A DNA stretch of 64,000 bases, taken from assembly GCA_037975125.1 (NCBI GenBank), contig CM075860.1, positions 42,445,282-42,509,281 on the forward strand, read 5' to 3'. Shown piece by piece: positions 25,292 through 36,375 of the stretch (position 1 is its first letter; the number at the start of each line of letters is the position of its first letter). The position numbers and the translations under genes are program-made. Origin of the DNA: Latrodectus hesperus. Lineage: Eukaryota > Arthropoda > Arachnida > Araneae > Theridiidae. Below the pieces are notes generated by a model. It was not told where the DNA came from. It saw only the letters and a list, made by a program, of their open reading frames with translations, and did not search any database.

Positions 25292-25677
25292 CGTGGCAGC
25301 ATAGCGGTTAGGGCATCGGCTTTCCATCCGGAATGGTGGGGTTCGATTCCCAATGCCTCCAAAGACCCACCGAGTACATGCGATATACGTGCTCGTAATA
25401 TATAAATCCGTGTAATTGAAAGTCATGTGATCGGTCATTGAGTAGTTACCATGGGTGCAATGGTCTGGAGAAAATTTCCTCCCCCTTCAGATCAATGTCA
25501 AAATTGAGGGAGAGGATACTCTGGTGGTGCCATCTATCAGAGGATTTAGAAAAGACCAAAGACGTACTTTCACCTTTGTGATGCTCTGTTAAAAACGAAA
25601 AACGCTCCCTATTGACTTAAATTCACATAGCCAAGGCATATCGAGCTTGACTTGTCCAAGTGTTATAAGCAACAACA
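25292..25677 (+). mobile_element. tRNA-derived SINE, family C, full length
   Basis: The head GTGGCAGCATAGCGGTTAGG and B box GGGTTCGATTCCC are followed by a body containing CATGGTAACTGCTC-like sequence, and the shared tail (GTACTTTCACCTTTGTGATG ... GACTTGTCCAAGTG, CAACAACAAC). It is inserted in the decayed minus-strand LINE. Confidence 0.88.
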
Positions 25678-25864
25678 ACATAACATATTTCTAATGATTG
25701 GAGAAGAGATTTTGACTGTGGTAGAATATTGCCACTGTATAGAAACAGACCACATATAGAGGAGTTCAATAAATCTAATAAGTGATGTGATCTAGCCCCA
25801 TACTTTTTATTTGATATAACTTTTAGTAAATCAATTCTTCTATAAACTCTGTTTTTAAGAACAT

Positions 25865-26280
25865 TTATATAATTTCTGAGATTATTTCTTTTATAATTCG
25901 GAATTCACATAGGAGTCTGATTTGATCTTTCCAATCAATTAAACGACAATTCATTGAGAAGGACCAATTTATGTCTCTTTTGCGCTTGGATAAATTAATT
26001 ACAGACCATTTTTCATAGCTGATATCCAATTTACAATATTGACACCACAAATTGATATTATACAAAACACTGAAAACATTTGTTTTTAATCTATCAAGAC
26101 AGCCATGAGTACCATAAATAAGAATATCATCTGCATATATTAAACGTTTGGTTTTGATTCCTTGAGGTAGAGATTCAAAGATGTCTGTCATGAATGCGAT
26201 GAATAAATAAGGAGATATAAAACTGATTTCTGAAGAACCCTCCCTTTCGTATATTGTATGGATAAAAACAATTTTACCAT
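25865..26280 (-). pseudogene. LINE reverse transcriptase core remnant (YADD)
   Basis: Reading on the minus strand, the stretch SPYLFIAFMTDIFESLPQGIK is followed by RLIYADDILIYG, the catalytic YADD box of non-LTR reverse transcriptases. Just upstream, a degenerate match to the GxPQGSxLSP block (GSSEISFISPYLF) is visible in the same frame. The open frame ends at 25865. The order and residues point to the Jockey-like group. Confidence 0.85.
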
Positions 26281-26448
26281 TTTATGTGAATAGAGTGTTT
26301 ATAAAATTTCATGTATCCAAAATGTAATTGTAATACCTAGGTTTAAGCACTTTTGACTTAGGCCAGCTATATAAACTGAGTTGTAGGATTTGATGCCTAG
26401 AAAAATTCCAATCATGAATTTTATTATTAGCTGATTCTATATCACGAT

Positions 26449-26512
26449 ATTTATCTCCAACTCATGTATCCCCAAAAGGATCTTTTTGGGGATACATGAG
26501 TTGGAGATAAAT
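26449..26512. repeat. Perfect 29-bp inverted repeat
   Basis: Arms 26449-26477 and 26484-26512 are exact reverse complements (first arm starts ATTTATCTCCAACTCATG), separated by GGATCT. It lies within the decayed LINE. Confidence 0.95.
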
Positions 26513-26649
26513 CGTTCAAAAGGCAAATGTTATGTTCTTGGAAATAAGTTGTTAAGGCGTATTAGGAAAATATATTACCTTTACCTCCCCATTGCATATT
26601 AAAATCCCCGAGAATAAGACATAGTCCAGATAAAATACTTTGAAGGCAA

Positions 26650-26838
26650 TTAAATCGGAGTTTTTAAATTGATAGTTTCCTTGAGGAAATAGAAATTAAT
26701 AATATGGATTTTTACGTTATTATGATGGATTTTCACACACATGATTTCATTATATTCTAGATCATTTTCTTCTAAATTTACGATTTGAGATGGGATAGAA
26801 ATTACGATTTGAGATGGGATAGACTCTGCTATCATCAA
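26650..26838 (-). pseudogene. LINE endonuclease-domain remnant
   Basis: The minus-strand frame carries EIMCVKIHHNNVKIHIINFYF, similar to the strand that precedes the NxY motif in the apurinic endonuclease domain of Jockey-type ORF2. The position between ORF1 and the reverse transcriptase fits. A 24-bp direct duplication (CGATTTGAGATGGGATAG, near 26781-26822) lies inside it. Confidence 0.5.
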
Positions 26839-27154
26839 TCGTCCACCTGAGTGAATGCTCTTATCTTTCCTGTGTATGATTTTTAGGGCTCATGTATAGA
26901 GTGGTGAGGTCTTTGGAAGGTTTCTTGAAAGGCAAAAGTATCCGAGGAAACAAAATCATCTATTTGAAATACATTATTAAGAATATCACTTATATTACAA
27001 TGTGACACTTTCATTGGGAAAGAAATTACAACTATTAAGTCTTTTTCCTATATATTCTATGGGAGCAAACTCAAAAAATTTTATATTCTATATGCTTAAA
27101 AGCTAAAAAAAAATTTGGAGATTGGATAAAATAATTCTGATTTGAATCTTCTGA

Positions 27155-27860
27155 TTAGTTCATAATTAATCTCTCTGGCGGATTTGGTAGACCCATAAAC
27201 TGCTCCAAACTTGTGATATTAATATGCAGAAGATGAGCGTAGTCTTCAGTATCTATCTTGTTATTGATTATACCAATCTCTTTATTAACTTTGGTTGAGT
27301 TACATTTTAATTTCTTTGAAGGCTTATCAATATTACTTAGATTTATAGTCATTGAGATAGTTAATTGTTGTATTTTTCTTGTAAAAATTACCGATAAACT
27401 TTAGAAAAAAAAAGTGTTTGAAAGATTCGAAAAGTTCTATCATTCTTGCTCTTTTGGAATCTATAATGTTGAATATAGTTTGCAGAGTATTTTGAAAGAT
27501 ATTCTATAATGTTTTTTATCTAAAAATGTTGATTTTGATTTGTAATCCTTTTAACCTCGTTGGAGTTTTTTAATGCTATTTGAAAAGGATCTTCGAGCTT
27601 CGCTAATCTTAAGGTGATTTATAGATTTGAATTTCTGAAAATCCAATTCTAGTTTTTTGCTTTTGCATTTATAGTAATCGGCTCTATAATCTCAATTACA
27701 ATTGCTACATTTCGCTTTACTTTGACGAAAATTCTCATGTTTTTTGGTGGCAATTAACGCACAGAGGATCAGAATTACAATGAATAACAATTATTATTAT
27801 CGTGATTAAATTTAAAACATTTATGCATTTCCATGGTCTATAGATGAAAATTTAAAATTT
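27155..27860 (-). pseudogene. LINE ORF1 C-terminal half with degenerate zinc knuckles
   Basis: On the minus strand, broken frames give CFKFNHDNNNC and then LCVNCHQ...CSNCN, the residue spacing of the CCHC knuckles of Jockey-type ORF1. A short frame (27155-27352) follows towards ORF2. Stops interrupt the region, so it is not functional. Confidence 0.55.
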
Positions 27861-27864
27861 GCGA

Positions 27865-29335
27865 TTTGTTATACATCATCAGTATCATCCATAACAATCA
27901 CAAAATAAAAGGAAGCAAAATGTGGAAAATCAGAATAAGTGCGGGATATAGTAAGAAAAAATATGCGTATGCAAATTTTTCTTCCATGTCTGTTCATCAC
28001 ATGATAGCGTTCATAAGAGCTCTAAATGTTTTGACGTGTGTGGACAGTTATTGTTTCAAGTCAAAGTTTTACACGACAAAGTTTACAAGACAAAGTTTAT
28101 AGACGAACTTGAAATTTTCGGCATGTCTTCCCGATATCACTTAGATGATTTTATGCGTGGCCAAATTATTGGAAAGATCGAAGAAGGGCGAAAATAAACA
28201 GATGTTGCCAGGGAGTTCGACATCGCTCACAGCGTTGTTTCATGGCTGTGGAAGTCATTTAAAACTACTGGAATGTGTAGTAAGCGGCCCGGGGGAGGTC
28301 GTGTTAGAAGTACGACGCCTGCTGATAACAGATATATCGTCCTATCAGCAAAAAGGAGCAGGCGCACCACAGCTCAGCAGGTGGAAAATCAGTTTCTTGC
28401 TGCCTCAGGAAAGCATATCTCCCGAAAAACTATTGCCAGATGTTTGAGGGGAGGAGGACTATACGCCTGCAGACCTGATGTGTGTGTCCCATTGACCAGA
28501 CAGCACCGTACTGCCCGTTTGCAATGGTGTCTTGAACATCGCAATTGGACTGAACAGGACTGGACATGCTTACTATTCTCAGATGAGAGTAGGTTCAGTC
28601 TGTCATCGGATTGTAGACGCCAACTGATCTGGAGCGAGAGTGGTACAGTTTATCGTCCAGAAAATATCCAGGAAAGGGACCAATATCCGACATGCAGTGT
28701 CATGATGTGGGCCGGCATCATGATCAATGGCCGCACACCCCTAAATGTGGTTGCGAATGGGACTATGACGGGCCAACGATACATTTAATGAAGTTCTACT
28801 TTCTCATGTTCGTCTTATCCATGGTGCTGTCGGTGATAAATTTGTTTTTATGGACGATAACACAACATATCATCGAACACTCGCTGTTCAGGATTCTCTA
28901 GAAAGCGAGGGTATTCAACGCCTCGTATGGCCATTACGTTCTCCAGATCTAAACCCCATTCAAAACGTGTGGGATGATTTGGGGAGGTAAGTTGCTGGTC
29001 GAAACTATCCTCCGACAAACAAAAACACCCTCATCTGTGCACTCTCAGAGGAATGGGATAAATTGCCTCAAAAGCTGCTGGATAATGTTGTGCAAAGTAT
29101 GATACGACATGTGGAATGTTGCATCACACTCCACGGTGGACATATCCCGTACTGATACTTTTCTTCAACGTGTCCCTGCTGACTTTTAGATGCATTGTTC
29201 CATTTTTTCGTATGCAGCATCAAATGAACATTTTTTTTCTTTCAGATGTTTCACAGCTTTTGTACTTTCCAGAACAATAAATATTCTTTATTCTAATGTC
29301 TGAACAGTGTGGCAACTATATTTTATCCTACTAGG
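27865..29335 (+). mobile_element. Approximate extent of the Tc1-like element inserted in a LINE
   Basis: LINE ORF1 coding sequence (minus strand) is recognisable on both sides, at 29467-29661 and 27650-27860. The sequence between, including the transposase remnant, is therefore the inserted element. The ends are approximate because I could not identify clean inverted repeats or a TA duplication. Confidence 0.5.
28123..29155 (+). pseudogene. Tc1-like DD34E transposase remnant
   Basis: The reading frame begins MSSRYHLDDFMRGQIIGKIEEGRK and is stopped by TAA at 28195. It resumes in frame with a helix-turn-helix region (TDVAREFDIAHSVVSWLWKS), a GGGR hinge, and the catalytic core with FSDESRF (first Asp near 28582). 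A frameshift near 28785 moves the rest to another frame, with FMDDNTTYHR (second Asp at 28856) and SPDLNPIQNVWDDLGR. The third catalytic residue, expected as Glu 34 residues later, is Gln (CAA at 28961). A further stop lies at 28988 and the C terminus ends near 29155. The order and the DD34 spacing identify a Tc1-type cut-and-paste transposase. With these lesions it is inactive. It sits inside a minus-strand LINE; terminal repeats were not located. Confidence 0.93.
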
Positions 29336-29466
29336 CCTCGTGTCTCTTTTAATGTTATATTACTTTGCAATTTGTGATCCGTCCATAGCAATTGTCCAGC
29401 ACACACAGTGTATATAGTTTGATTGAATCAGGTAATTGCGTTCTCAGAATAATTATTAGAATAAGA

Positions 29467-29661
29467 CTAATCGGATAGCCATGATTTTTGTTTAAGAAAA
29501 CTTTTATTAACCAATACAGCTATATTATTTTCCGATTTTATTCCTTTAGCAATTTCATTAAGAGGTATTGAGCATAGTATATCATGAATTAGAAATTGTG
29601 TTGTGATACTTTCCCAAACTATTTGAGGCTCTATTGTGGAAATAATAGCTCTTAATTCCAA
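29467..29661 (-). pseudogene. LINE ORF1 middle-domain remnant
   Basis: The minus-strand frame contains QFLIHDILCSIPLNEIAKGIK followed by NNIAVLVNKSFLKQKS. This is the pattern of the ORF1 RNA-binding-like domain preceding the zinc knuckles in Jockey-type elements. It is the 5' continuation of the LINE interrupted by the Tc1-like element. Downstream to about 29340, further ORF1-like sequence is visible with stops. Upstream to about 30400 I see only AT-rich sequence that may be more of the same LINE. Confidence 0.55.
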
Positions 29662-30539
29662 CTAATTTTAAAGTAACTTTTCGATCTGAAGTTGAAGTAA
29701 AAATTCTTTCGTATCTTGTATAAATTAAATCTGATATTTTTTTTATATTCCGGTATTTTACTTTTAATTTCGCTTTTCATGCTTCACGGGTGATTTTTTT
29801 TTTGGAATTGCTTTAGCTACTTTAGATTTAAGAAAAATTATAAACACTGAACTTCCTATTTGTATGCCAATTCTATAGCTTCTTCAGCCTTCTATGACAC
29901 ATTAAAACAATTGGGTTTCCTGGGACAGAAATATCCATCTTTTATAGTAGGAGCATTTATTATTACTTCATCTTGATATAATTCTTTAAGTACCAAGTTA
30001 GAGTGCGCAAGCTTGACGCTTTATCTTTCAAGAGATTTTTCTACTAGAAGTATTACAATCAAATTTCTTTGCTTTAAAGATTATAAAACAATAAAAAGTA
30101 TTACCTTCACTGAAGTGCACACATACTAAAACAAAATTTGAGAATTACTGACTTATAAGTTTCTGAATATAACACTTGTGAAAAGACCAAGTTTAACTAC
30201 AGTAAACATAGAGTAAGCCAACATTAAAAACGCTTCTTTTAATTTTTTTACATTTAAGGTGATGTTTGACTTAACAGGTGATTCGATAAAATTCATTAGT
30301 CTGAGAAAGCGTTATAATCTTGGTGTTTTGTATATTAACTCGAAGAAAAATACTTTTATCTCTATCTGGAATGCCATCTAATTGATAATCCCTAACACAT
30401 GAAAGTTGTTCAGATATCTTATTAGTATAAAATCTTTAAAAGGGATTTTTGCTGAATGCAGGAGATGTTTGCTCGCCGCAATGGTAGAAATGGTAGAAGA
30501 ATGAGCTTTAAGTACTTACTTCGCCGTATGTGTTTATGC

Positions 30540-30625
30540 CAAACTGGAAGCCGAATGGACAGCTTTTGGTTGAACAGTTTGTGGGTTCGAATCTGTAGTT
30601 CGAGCTTGAATGCTTACTGTTGTTT
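30540..30625 (+). mobile_element. tRNA-derived SINE, family A, head fragment
   Basis: ACTGGAAGCCGAATGG and TTCGTGGGTTCGAATC-like sequence (GTTTGTGGGTTCGAATCTG) identify a head fragment, joined at its 3' side to an inverted family D element. Confidence 0.6.
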
Positions 30626-30639
30626 TACCAGCATGCTTC

Positions 30640-30892
30640 TTTATACCTATACCTGAGTTGGATTTTACGAGTTATGTGGAAATATCTGGGGGCGGTGTTT
30701 TTTAATTTAGTACAAAGCAGAAGACATCCCAATACTTGATCTGCCATCCTCAGAGATATCATTTCACTTGGAGGACATTGCGAAAATGACCTATTTAAAG
30801 TACCCCAGCCGTAGAGCACAAAGGATCTTTGGTTCAGACAGGATTGGAACTCTCTACCTTAAAATAATGCCTTAACCAATCAAGCCACCGCT
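30640..30892 (-). mobile_element. tRNA-derived SINE, family D, minus strand, diverged
   Basis: ACAAAGCAGAAGACATCCC, TTTCACTTGGAGGACATTGC and a degraded head (AACCAATCAAGCCACCGC) identify an old copy. Confidence 0.65.
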
Positions 30893-32954
30893 TCTTGGAT
30901 GTTTGTTGTGAATGGGAATCCTTTTTTAATGTGTAAGTGTTGATCTAATTAGCATTTGAGTCAATAAAATAACCAATGAGACACAAACCAATAGCTATAT
31001 GTATGGACACATGTTGTATTCACTGGCTGGATAATTTTTATAAATTAAACTACCCATTTTTTTCTGGCTGGAAGTTCTTTTTTTAATTAATTCTATTCCC
31101 TATTCCCCCATTTTGACGAAGTGGGATGCCCTAACGTGGGACTTGGAGGAAACCGGCCTATTCCATCAACTGTTTGTAGGTAAGTTAATGTTTTTTTTAT
31201 ATTTATTTATCCAGCCAATTTTTTTAGTGTGTTACCACCATTTGCATAACTTTATGTAACAATTAATCTGAATATAACTTTAAGCAATCTAGTGTAACAT
31301 AATCACTCCACGTGAGTGATTAATCATGTTGGTAGCAAAGTTATAATATTTGAAATAATATAAGTAATTGAGTTTATATTTGTGTAAACAGTTTTGTTAA
31401 TTTATGAGTGAATTACAGGAAATTTTTTATTACTAAAATAAAGCCAGTTTCTGCTTCTATTTTTCAGGTTTGAATCTGGGTAGAAAAAAGAATATAATAA
31501 ATACACAACGCAATGTTAAAAAAATTATACCTTATTTTAATTTAAAATATCATATGTAATCGTTTTATAATAACAGTAATTTTATACACAACACACAGAA
31601 TATTATAAAAGGAGTTTTCCATTATGTGTTAGTGGATGGGATCGAGTTTTAGATGTCCATCTTTTTAGATTAGCAAACAATGCATTCGAATTATAAAGAT
31701 TCACACAGTACCCGTTTTCTTGATTTCATGCAAGGATTAAGCTTTTGAGGTTCTATTTCCGATTTTTTGATAAGTGAAAAAATAATATTCTTACGGCTTT
31801 CATTTGTTGTTGGTGTATTTGGTATAATGTTTTATATCCTCTGATGATATTGGATGCTTTCTCGTTTAGTAAAATCTCTGATCTAGATCTTTATTATTAA
31901 GGAATTTGATCATATGAGGAATGTCTTAAGAATCACGCAGAGTAGAGACAAAAACTCTCCAAACTGTGTCTTGTGACTAAACTACTTAATATTTGCTTAT
32001 TTGCTTAGTGGTAAAATTATTTAATAATGTGATATAGTCAAAAATTTCCAAGAAACAGTGACTCACAGTTTAAATCATGATCAAGAAATAAGACGTACTT
32101 GATTTAGCTCTTCTCCTCAAAGTATCTTATTAAGGAGATCGGTATGACATGTGGTTTGATTATCTTCCTTAAGCCCTATCAACAAGATACATTTTAGGCC
32201 ATTCTGAATTCTGATGTTTTAACCAATCTTTTACTCGTGGCAAATGGCTGCTAATGCTTGGATTGCATTTCTCCTGATTGTATCTATAAGGGTTTTACTA
32301 ACTTTATTTCAAATCATCATAAATTATCATCTATAAAATCATTTAGAGCATTACCGTAACATAATACATAATTACATACATTAAGATGTGAAATATAAAT
32401 ATAATTTTATGTACATGCCTTTCTAAGTCAAATAAAGCTAAATTTGTGATTGATTTAAATACATTCTAGATCGTATCCTCATAAAAATATAATGTAACTT
32501 TGTATTACGTTTGAACAATTTGGTTGATACACATTTTCATAATTTTCAACGACTCATTAATGTGAGTGCAATGATTAAGATGAAAAGAAGGACAAATTGA
32601 CATTGAAGACTTTCATTTGAAAGAGTTAGCAAAAGACATCTCTCAAATAATCAATCAGAAATCAAATCCACCCTATTCAGTAAGTGTCTATGAAGTAACA
32701 GAATAATAAATCACTGGAACAATACCTGGACCGTATTAGAAATGTAGAAGCAAAAACATGAAATCCTCATCACTTCAAATACCACATGATTAATAAATTA
32801 AAAAAAATACTAAGTAATCACAACTTTTATTTTTTTTTGTGAACATAGCATCTGAAATTTGAAAACTTTAAAATGTTAGGTTCACCATATTTTTTGTATA
32901 TTTCATTTTTATTTTCTAAATGTCGTCTTGTTTTATTAGTCCAAAATAATATGA
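30893..32954. other. No gene seen
   Basis: AT-rich spacer upstream of the 5S-derived SINE; no repeat or frame with a recognisable motif. Confidence 0.55.
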
Positions 32955-33204
32955 CCACGCTATACTCTCCTTTACTGGGTGGCTGGAGCTCCGTGGGTTG
33001 GTTACGCGTCCACGTTAATATGCGGCGTCCAGTCCATCCGTTGGTGTGGCGTGGATGTGTAGAGGAGGGTGCCAGCTCAGGTATGACCTCTTCACCTGAC
33101 CGTTGTTCAAAATTATAAGGAACTTGGTGATGGGCGAGTATTCCAAACCCGTTAACCTAAAGGTACAGTCCGGGACTCACCTGCACCGCTAGGTATGTAT
33201 GGCT
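32955..33204 (+). mobile_element. 5S-derived SINE body
   Basis: GGCTGGAGCTCCGTGGGTTG, GGTGTGGCGTGGATGTGTAG and AGGTACAGTCCGGGACTCAC match the reverse copy at 16876. The head is missing. It ends 150 bp before the gene 3 promoter box. Confidence 0.78.
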
Positions 33205-33351
33205 CAAAATATTCTTTAAAACTTTTTTTTTTCAGAAATCCATAGAAAGTCTTACTTTATCCTATTCAGAGCCCAGTATACAGTTCCATAGAAGATAACA
33301 GGTCGAATCAAGGTTTAAATTTACAGATTAAAGAAATTTAGAAAATAGATT

Positions 33352-33385
33352 TGGCAACAGAAACAGTTCGATTAGGTATATATAG
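33352..33385 (+). promoter_or_regulatory. Putative core promoter of gene 3 (TGGCAACAGAAA + TATATATAG)
   Basis: TGGCAACAGAAA lies at 33352 and TATATATAG at 33377, 67 bp before the ATG at 33444. Spacing and sequence match the gene 2 promoter. The position places the 33-bp repeat array inside the coding region, not in the leader. Confidence 0.55.
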
Positions 33386-33443
33386 ACTAATTGTTTGAAA
33401 AGTAATTGCTTACTTTTAAAAAAGTTATTTTAAGGTTTAAAAA

Positions 33444-34913
33444 ATGGCATGTAGAAGGAGAACTTCAGAAACTCTTGCGGTAGGAGGACAGGAAACTTCA
33501 GAAACTCTTGCTGCAGGAGAACAGAAAACTTCAGCAACTCTTGCTGTAGGAGAACAGAAAACTTCAGCAACTCTTGCTGTAGGAGGACCGGAAACTTCAG
33601 CAACTCTTGCTGTAGGAGGACAGGAAACTTCAGAAACTCTTGCTGTAGGAGGACAGGAAACTTCAGAAACTCTTGCTGTAGGAGGACAGGAAACTTCAGA
33701 AACTCTTGCTGTAGGAGGACAGGAAACTTCTGAAACTCTTGCTGTAGGAGGACAGGAAACTTCAGAAACTTTTGCGGTAGGTGCACAGAAAACTTCAAAA
33801 ACTCCTGCAATAGGTGAACGAGAAACTTTAAAACCTCGTGGTCAGAAAATAGGTCAAAAGAAATATGCACAAATTTATGCTTTCTCAAGAGATGTATATA
33901 ACTTTATTTGGACAAAGCATCAGTTCCGTTTTGAAAATCTGTATTTTAAATTTTGTGAGAATGAAAACTATAGATTCTGGAACCGAGAGCATGCCAATAT
34001 GAGCCCTTTCACGGACGACATCGGTACAGCTGTCCTCTGTAGCCAGTTTTTGCTTCGTGAACTCTGCATGGACTTTTTCAGACACTTTCAAAAGCTTATT
34101 CTTCACTCCAGGGAATCATTCGTATACTATGTTAACATAATACAGCTTATTCTTAGCGAGTATCGAACTGATGTCTTTCTGAGATTGATTGACACGAGTG
34201 CTGTCATTGCCGAAGCTCTTCTGTTCTGGGACTCGCAACAGAAACCACTGATAGAACTCGACGACACAAAAGACATTTTAGTTGACTTCTTCGAAACGTA
34301 CCTTTCTAGCACTTTCTTTAAGAAAGGTGGGTGGAAAAAGTTACAGAATCTGGCACGCTTATACAACCCCATTTATACTTTCTTAACACCTTACATAAGC
34401 ATATTTCGCGTGTCTTACGTCATTATTTATTACGACTGCCGTCTGATAAACTATCTTCGAGAATGCCCCGTGTCATTTCCAGTTCAAGAATTTTGGTTCT
34501 GTCATAAATGCAGGATAGATACCGACGAACCTTTCCAGATTCTCAACCCAGAATCTACGATAGAAGGATTGATCTCGAAACACTTTTTTCAACAGCCTCC
34601 CTGGGATCATGAAGTTAGCATTGACATCCCTATTATAGACTTACAAACTGGCACGAGCCAATATTCCAGTTCTGTTTTGAAGGACGAATTTTATATTTCC
34701 CTTGGTGGAGGCGTCGAGTCAGCCAACGAGTCTGACTTAAAAACCCTTATTGAAAACTTACCAATTGTGAAGCCCCAAACCATGAAGGCTTTTGAAAAGG
34801 AATTAACTAGATTCTTTGAAGAAGAGGAAGCAGCAACTCGAAGAGAAGTACGTACAATAATGCGTGGAACTTTTAAAAAAAATAAAAATAGAACCCTAGA
34901 ATTCCGAAAGTGA
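33444..34913 (+). CDS. Bcl-2-like family gene 3 with an 11-residue N-terminal repeat array
   Basis: This is an uninterrupted 489-residue ORF. Residues 7-127 are eleven tandem copies of TSETLAVGGQE (variants TSATLAVGEQK, TSETFAVGAQK), absent from all other copies. Then come a basic linker and the family core: IYAFSRDVYNFIWTKHQF (144-161), IGTAVLCSQFLLRELC (193-208), DVFLRLIDTSAVIAEALLFW (243-262), FFKKGGWKKL (291-300), YDC (330-332), CPVSFPV (341-347) and CHKC (353-356), followed by a longer C-terminal region with a glutamate-rich helix (FFEEEEAATRREVRTI) and a basic end. FLLRELC gives the family's closest LRE-type match to a BH3 helix, with Cys where Bcl-2 proteins have Gly. No anchor is seen. 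No internal Met could give a complete core, and the promoter pair sits just upstream of 33444, so the repeat is probably translated. Polyadenylation signal candidate at 35385. Confidence 0.85.
   Translation: MACRRRTSETLAVGGQETSETLAAGEQKTSATLAVGEQKTSATLAVGGPETSATLAVGGQETSETLAVGGQETSETLAVGGQETSETLAVGGQETSETLAVGGQETSETFAVGAQKTSKTPAIGERETLKPRGQKIGQKKYAQIYAFSRDVYNFIWTKHQFRFENLYFKFCENENYRFWNREHANMSPFTDDIGTAVLCSQFLLRELCMDFFRHFQKLILHSRESFVYYVNIIQLILSEYRTDVFLRLIDTSAVIAEALLFWDSQQKPLIELDDTKDILVDFFETYLSSTFFKKGGWKKLQNLARLYNPIYTFLTPYISIFRVSYVIIYYDCRLINYLRECPVSFPVQEFWFCHKCRIDTDEPFQILNPESTIEGLISKHFFQQPPWDHEVSIDIPIIDLQTGTSQYSSSVLKDEFYISLGGGVESANESDLKTLIENLPIVKPQTMKAFEKELTRFFEEEEAATRREVRTIMRGTFKKNKNRTLEFRK
33462..33824 (+). 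repeat. 33-bp coding minisatellite in gene 3 (11 units)
   Basis: Eleven in-frame units of 33 bp are built on ACTTCAGAAACTCTTGCTG. The central units are nearly identical and the outer ones diverged, the usual pattern of unequal exchange. The encoded repeat is rich in Thr, Ser, Glu and Gly and is predicted to be disordered. The minus strand is also open here (33430-33888), but that frame is only the antisense of the repeat. Confidence 0.95.
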
Positions 34914-36182
34914 CACAACCGCCTCCAGAGAAAATTAATCTTGTGGAGGCTGCTTTACTGCATAAGGCACTGTGAAGATGGACAGTAGCTTCAAATATAT
35001 AGTGTAACTTCTCAATGCTAAGTCAATCACTTCAGTTAAATTATCTTTAAAATTAGTTTACTCTTATAATCTTAGACGTCAGTCACTTTGTGAATCGTTT
35101 TTTTAAAATTTCATTTTGTTACTGATTATTTTATAAGTGAGAATTGACATAAAAGCTGTTTAACTTTTAGCGAGGAATTTGATTTTATTTTCTTAAAGTG
35201 TTCACATACAATGAGAACAGAAGTAACGCATCTGTATCTTTACTACAGATTCAAATCTGTTTGAAGAACAAATATGTTGTGTGACAGATTAAACTTCTGA
35301 TATCTTTTTCATAAAATGTATTAATTACATTGAGTATTAATCGAATTCCATAATTACCGAAGCATAAGAAAAAAATTTGTATTAAATAAAGTAGAAATTG
35401 CAGTTCCATAAATTGTAAAGATTTTAAGTCTAGACACCTAAAATACAGTGGTGTAGTTGATTACTCTTAAATTTCTTAATAACTGGTATTTGGTTACTTG
35501 AAAAAGGCTTCAATTTTCTTAGAAAACTGAAATACTTAGTAACTTTCAATTTTAGATTTTGAATATTGAAATTTTTAACATCTTTATAATTTCTAAAATT
35601 TAAAGGAGAAACTTATCAAAAAAATTTTTATGAATATAATATGAAACGTACAACAAATACCACTAAAAATGTACAATCAATTAAAAGAATGCTATGATTA
35701 TTCTTCTACATTGTAGTATAATCATTACGTTTTATTGGAAACGTTTGACTAATATTTAAGTAGGTTTGTACTCTACTAAATTTCATTTTACAAATTTTTA
35801 TGTTTAAGTCAGATTTGCAATGAATAGTTTTGATACATACCAGTAAAGATCTGCATTGTCTTGGTGCTTTAACTTAAATGCTTTAACCATTCATAAGACT
35901 ATAGCTGTAAAATAATTTGCATTGCGTTAATTTCAACAAAGAACGTTTCATCAAATTAAGAATTACGATTAGTGTTAACTTTTAATGAATTTGTCTTATT
36001 AATAAAAACTTGTACAATTTCAAAATGAGGATATTCAGAGAACTGAAATTTTTGTTCAAAAATATATTGCACTTCTGCTTTAATGCTTATCGTTAAGTCA
36101 TTTAATGCACTGAAAACAAGAGTTGAAGCCGATTACACTGAAAATCTTGCAAGTGCAAACAACAGTAATACATAGTGTTGTC
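34914..36182. other. 3' flank of gene 3, no other gene
   Basis: Just after the stop codon GCCTCCAGAGAAAATTAATC and GTGGAGGCTGC could form a short stem. The rest is AT-rich. Confidence 0.5.
35385..35390 (+). terminator. Candidate polyadenylation signal of gene 3
   Basis: An AATAAA lies about 470 bp after the gene 3 stop codon. Other AT-rich hexamers nearby could serve equally well. Confidence 0.25.
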
Positions 36183-36375
36183 GTTACTTTTGACACTTGG
36201 ACAAACCAAGCTCGCTAGGCTATTGGCTATGTGAATTGAAGTCAGTTGGGTTCGTCTTTCGTTTAACCAGAGAACCATGAAGGTGAAAGTACGACTTTAG
36301 AGCAAAGTTCACAGATAGAGGACGTCACCAAAGGGTTCACTTTTTTAATTTTGACAGTGATCTGATGGGGGAGGA
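36183..36375 (-). mobile_element. tRNA-derived SINE, family C, truncated, minus strand
   Basis: It holds the shared tail in reverse (GACACTTGGACAAACCAAGC, AAGGTGAAAGTACGAC) plus the adjacent body; the tRNA head is missing. Confidence 0.8.

Noticed and set aside
28145..28447. 100-codon frame overlapping the transposase
   Set aside because: Wrong frame; the transposase motifs are in the frame starting at 28123.
33430..33888. 152-codon minus-strand frame with a QQEFLKFPVLL repeat
   Set aside because: Antisense of the 33-bp coding repeat; the + strand continues into a conserved family protein.
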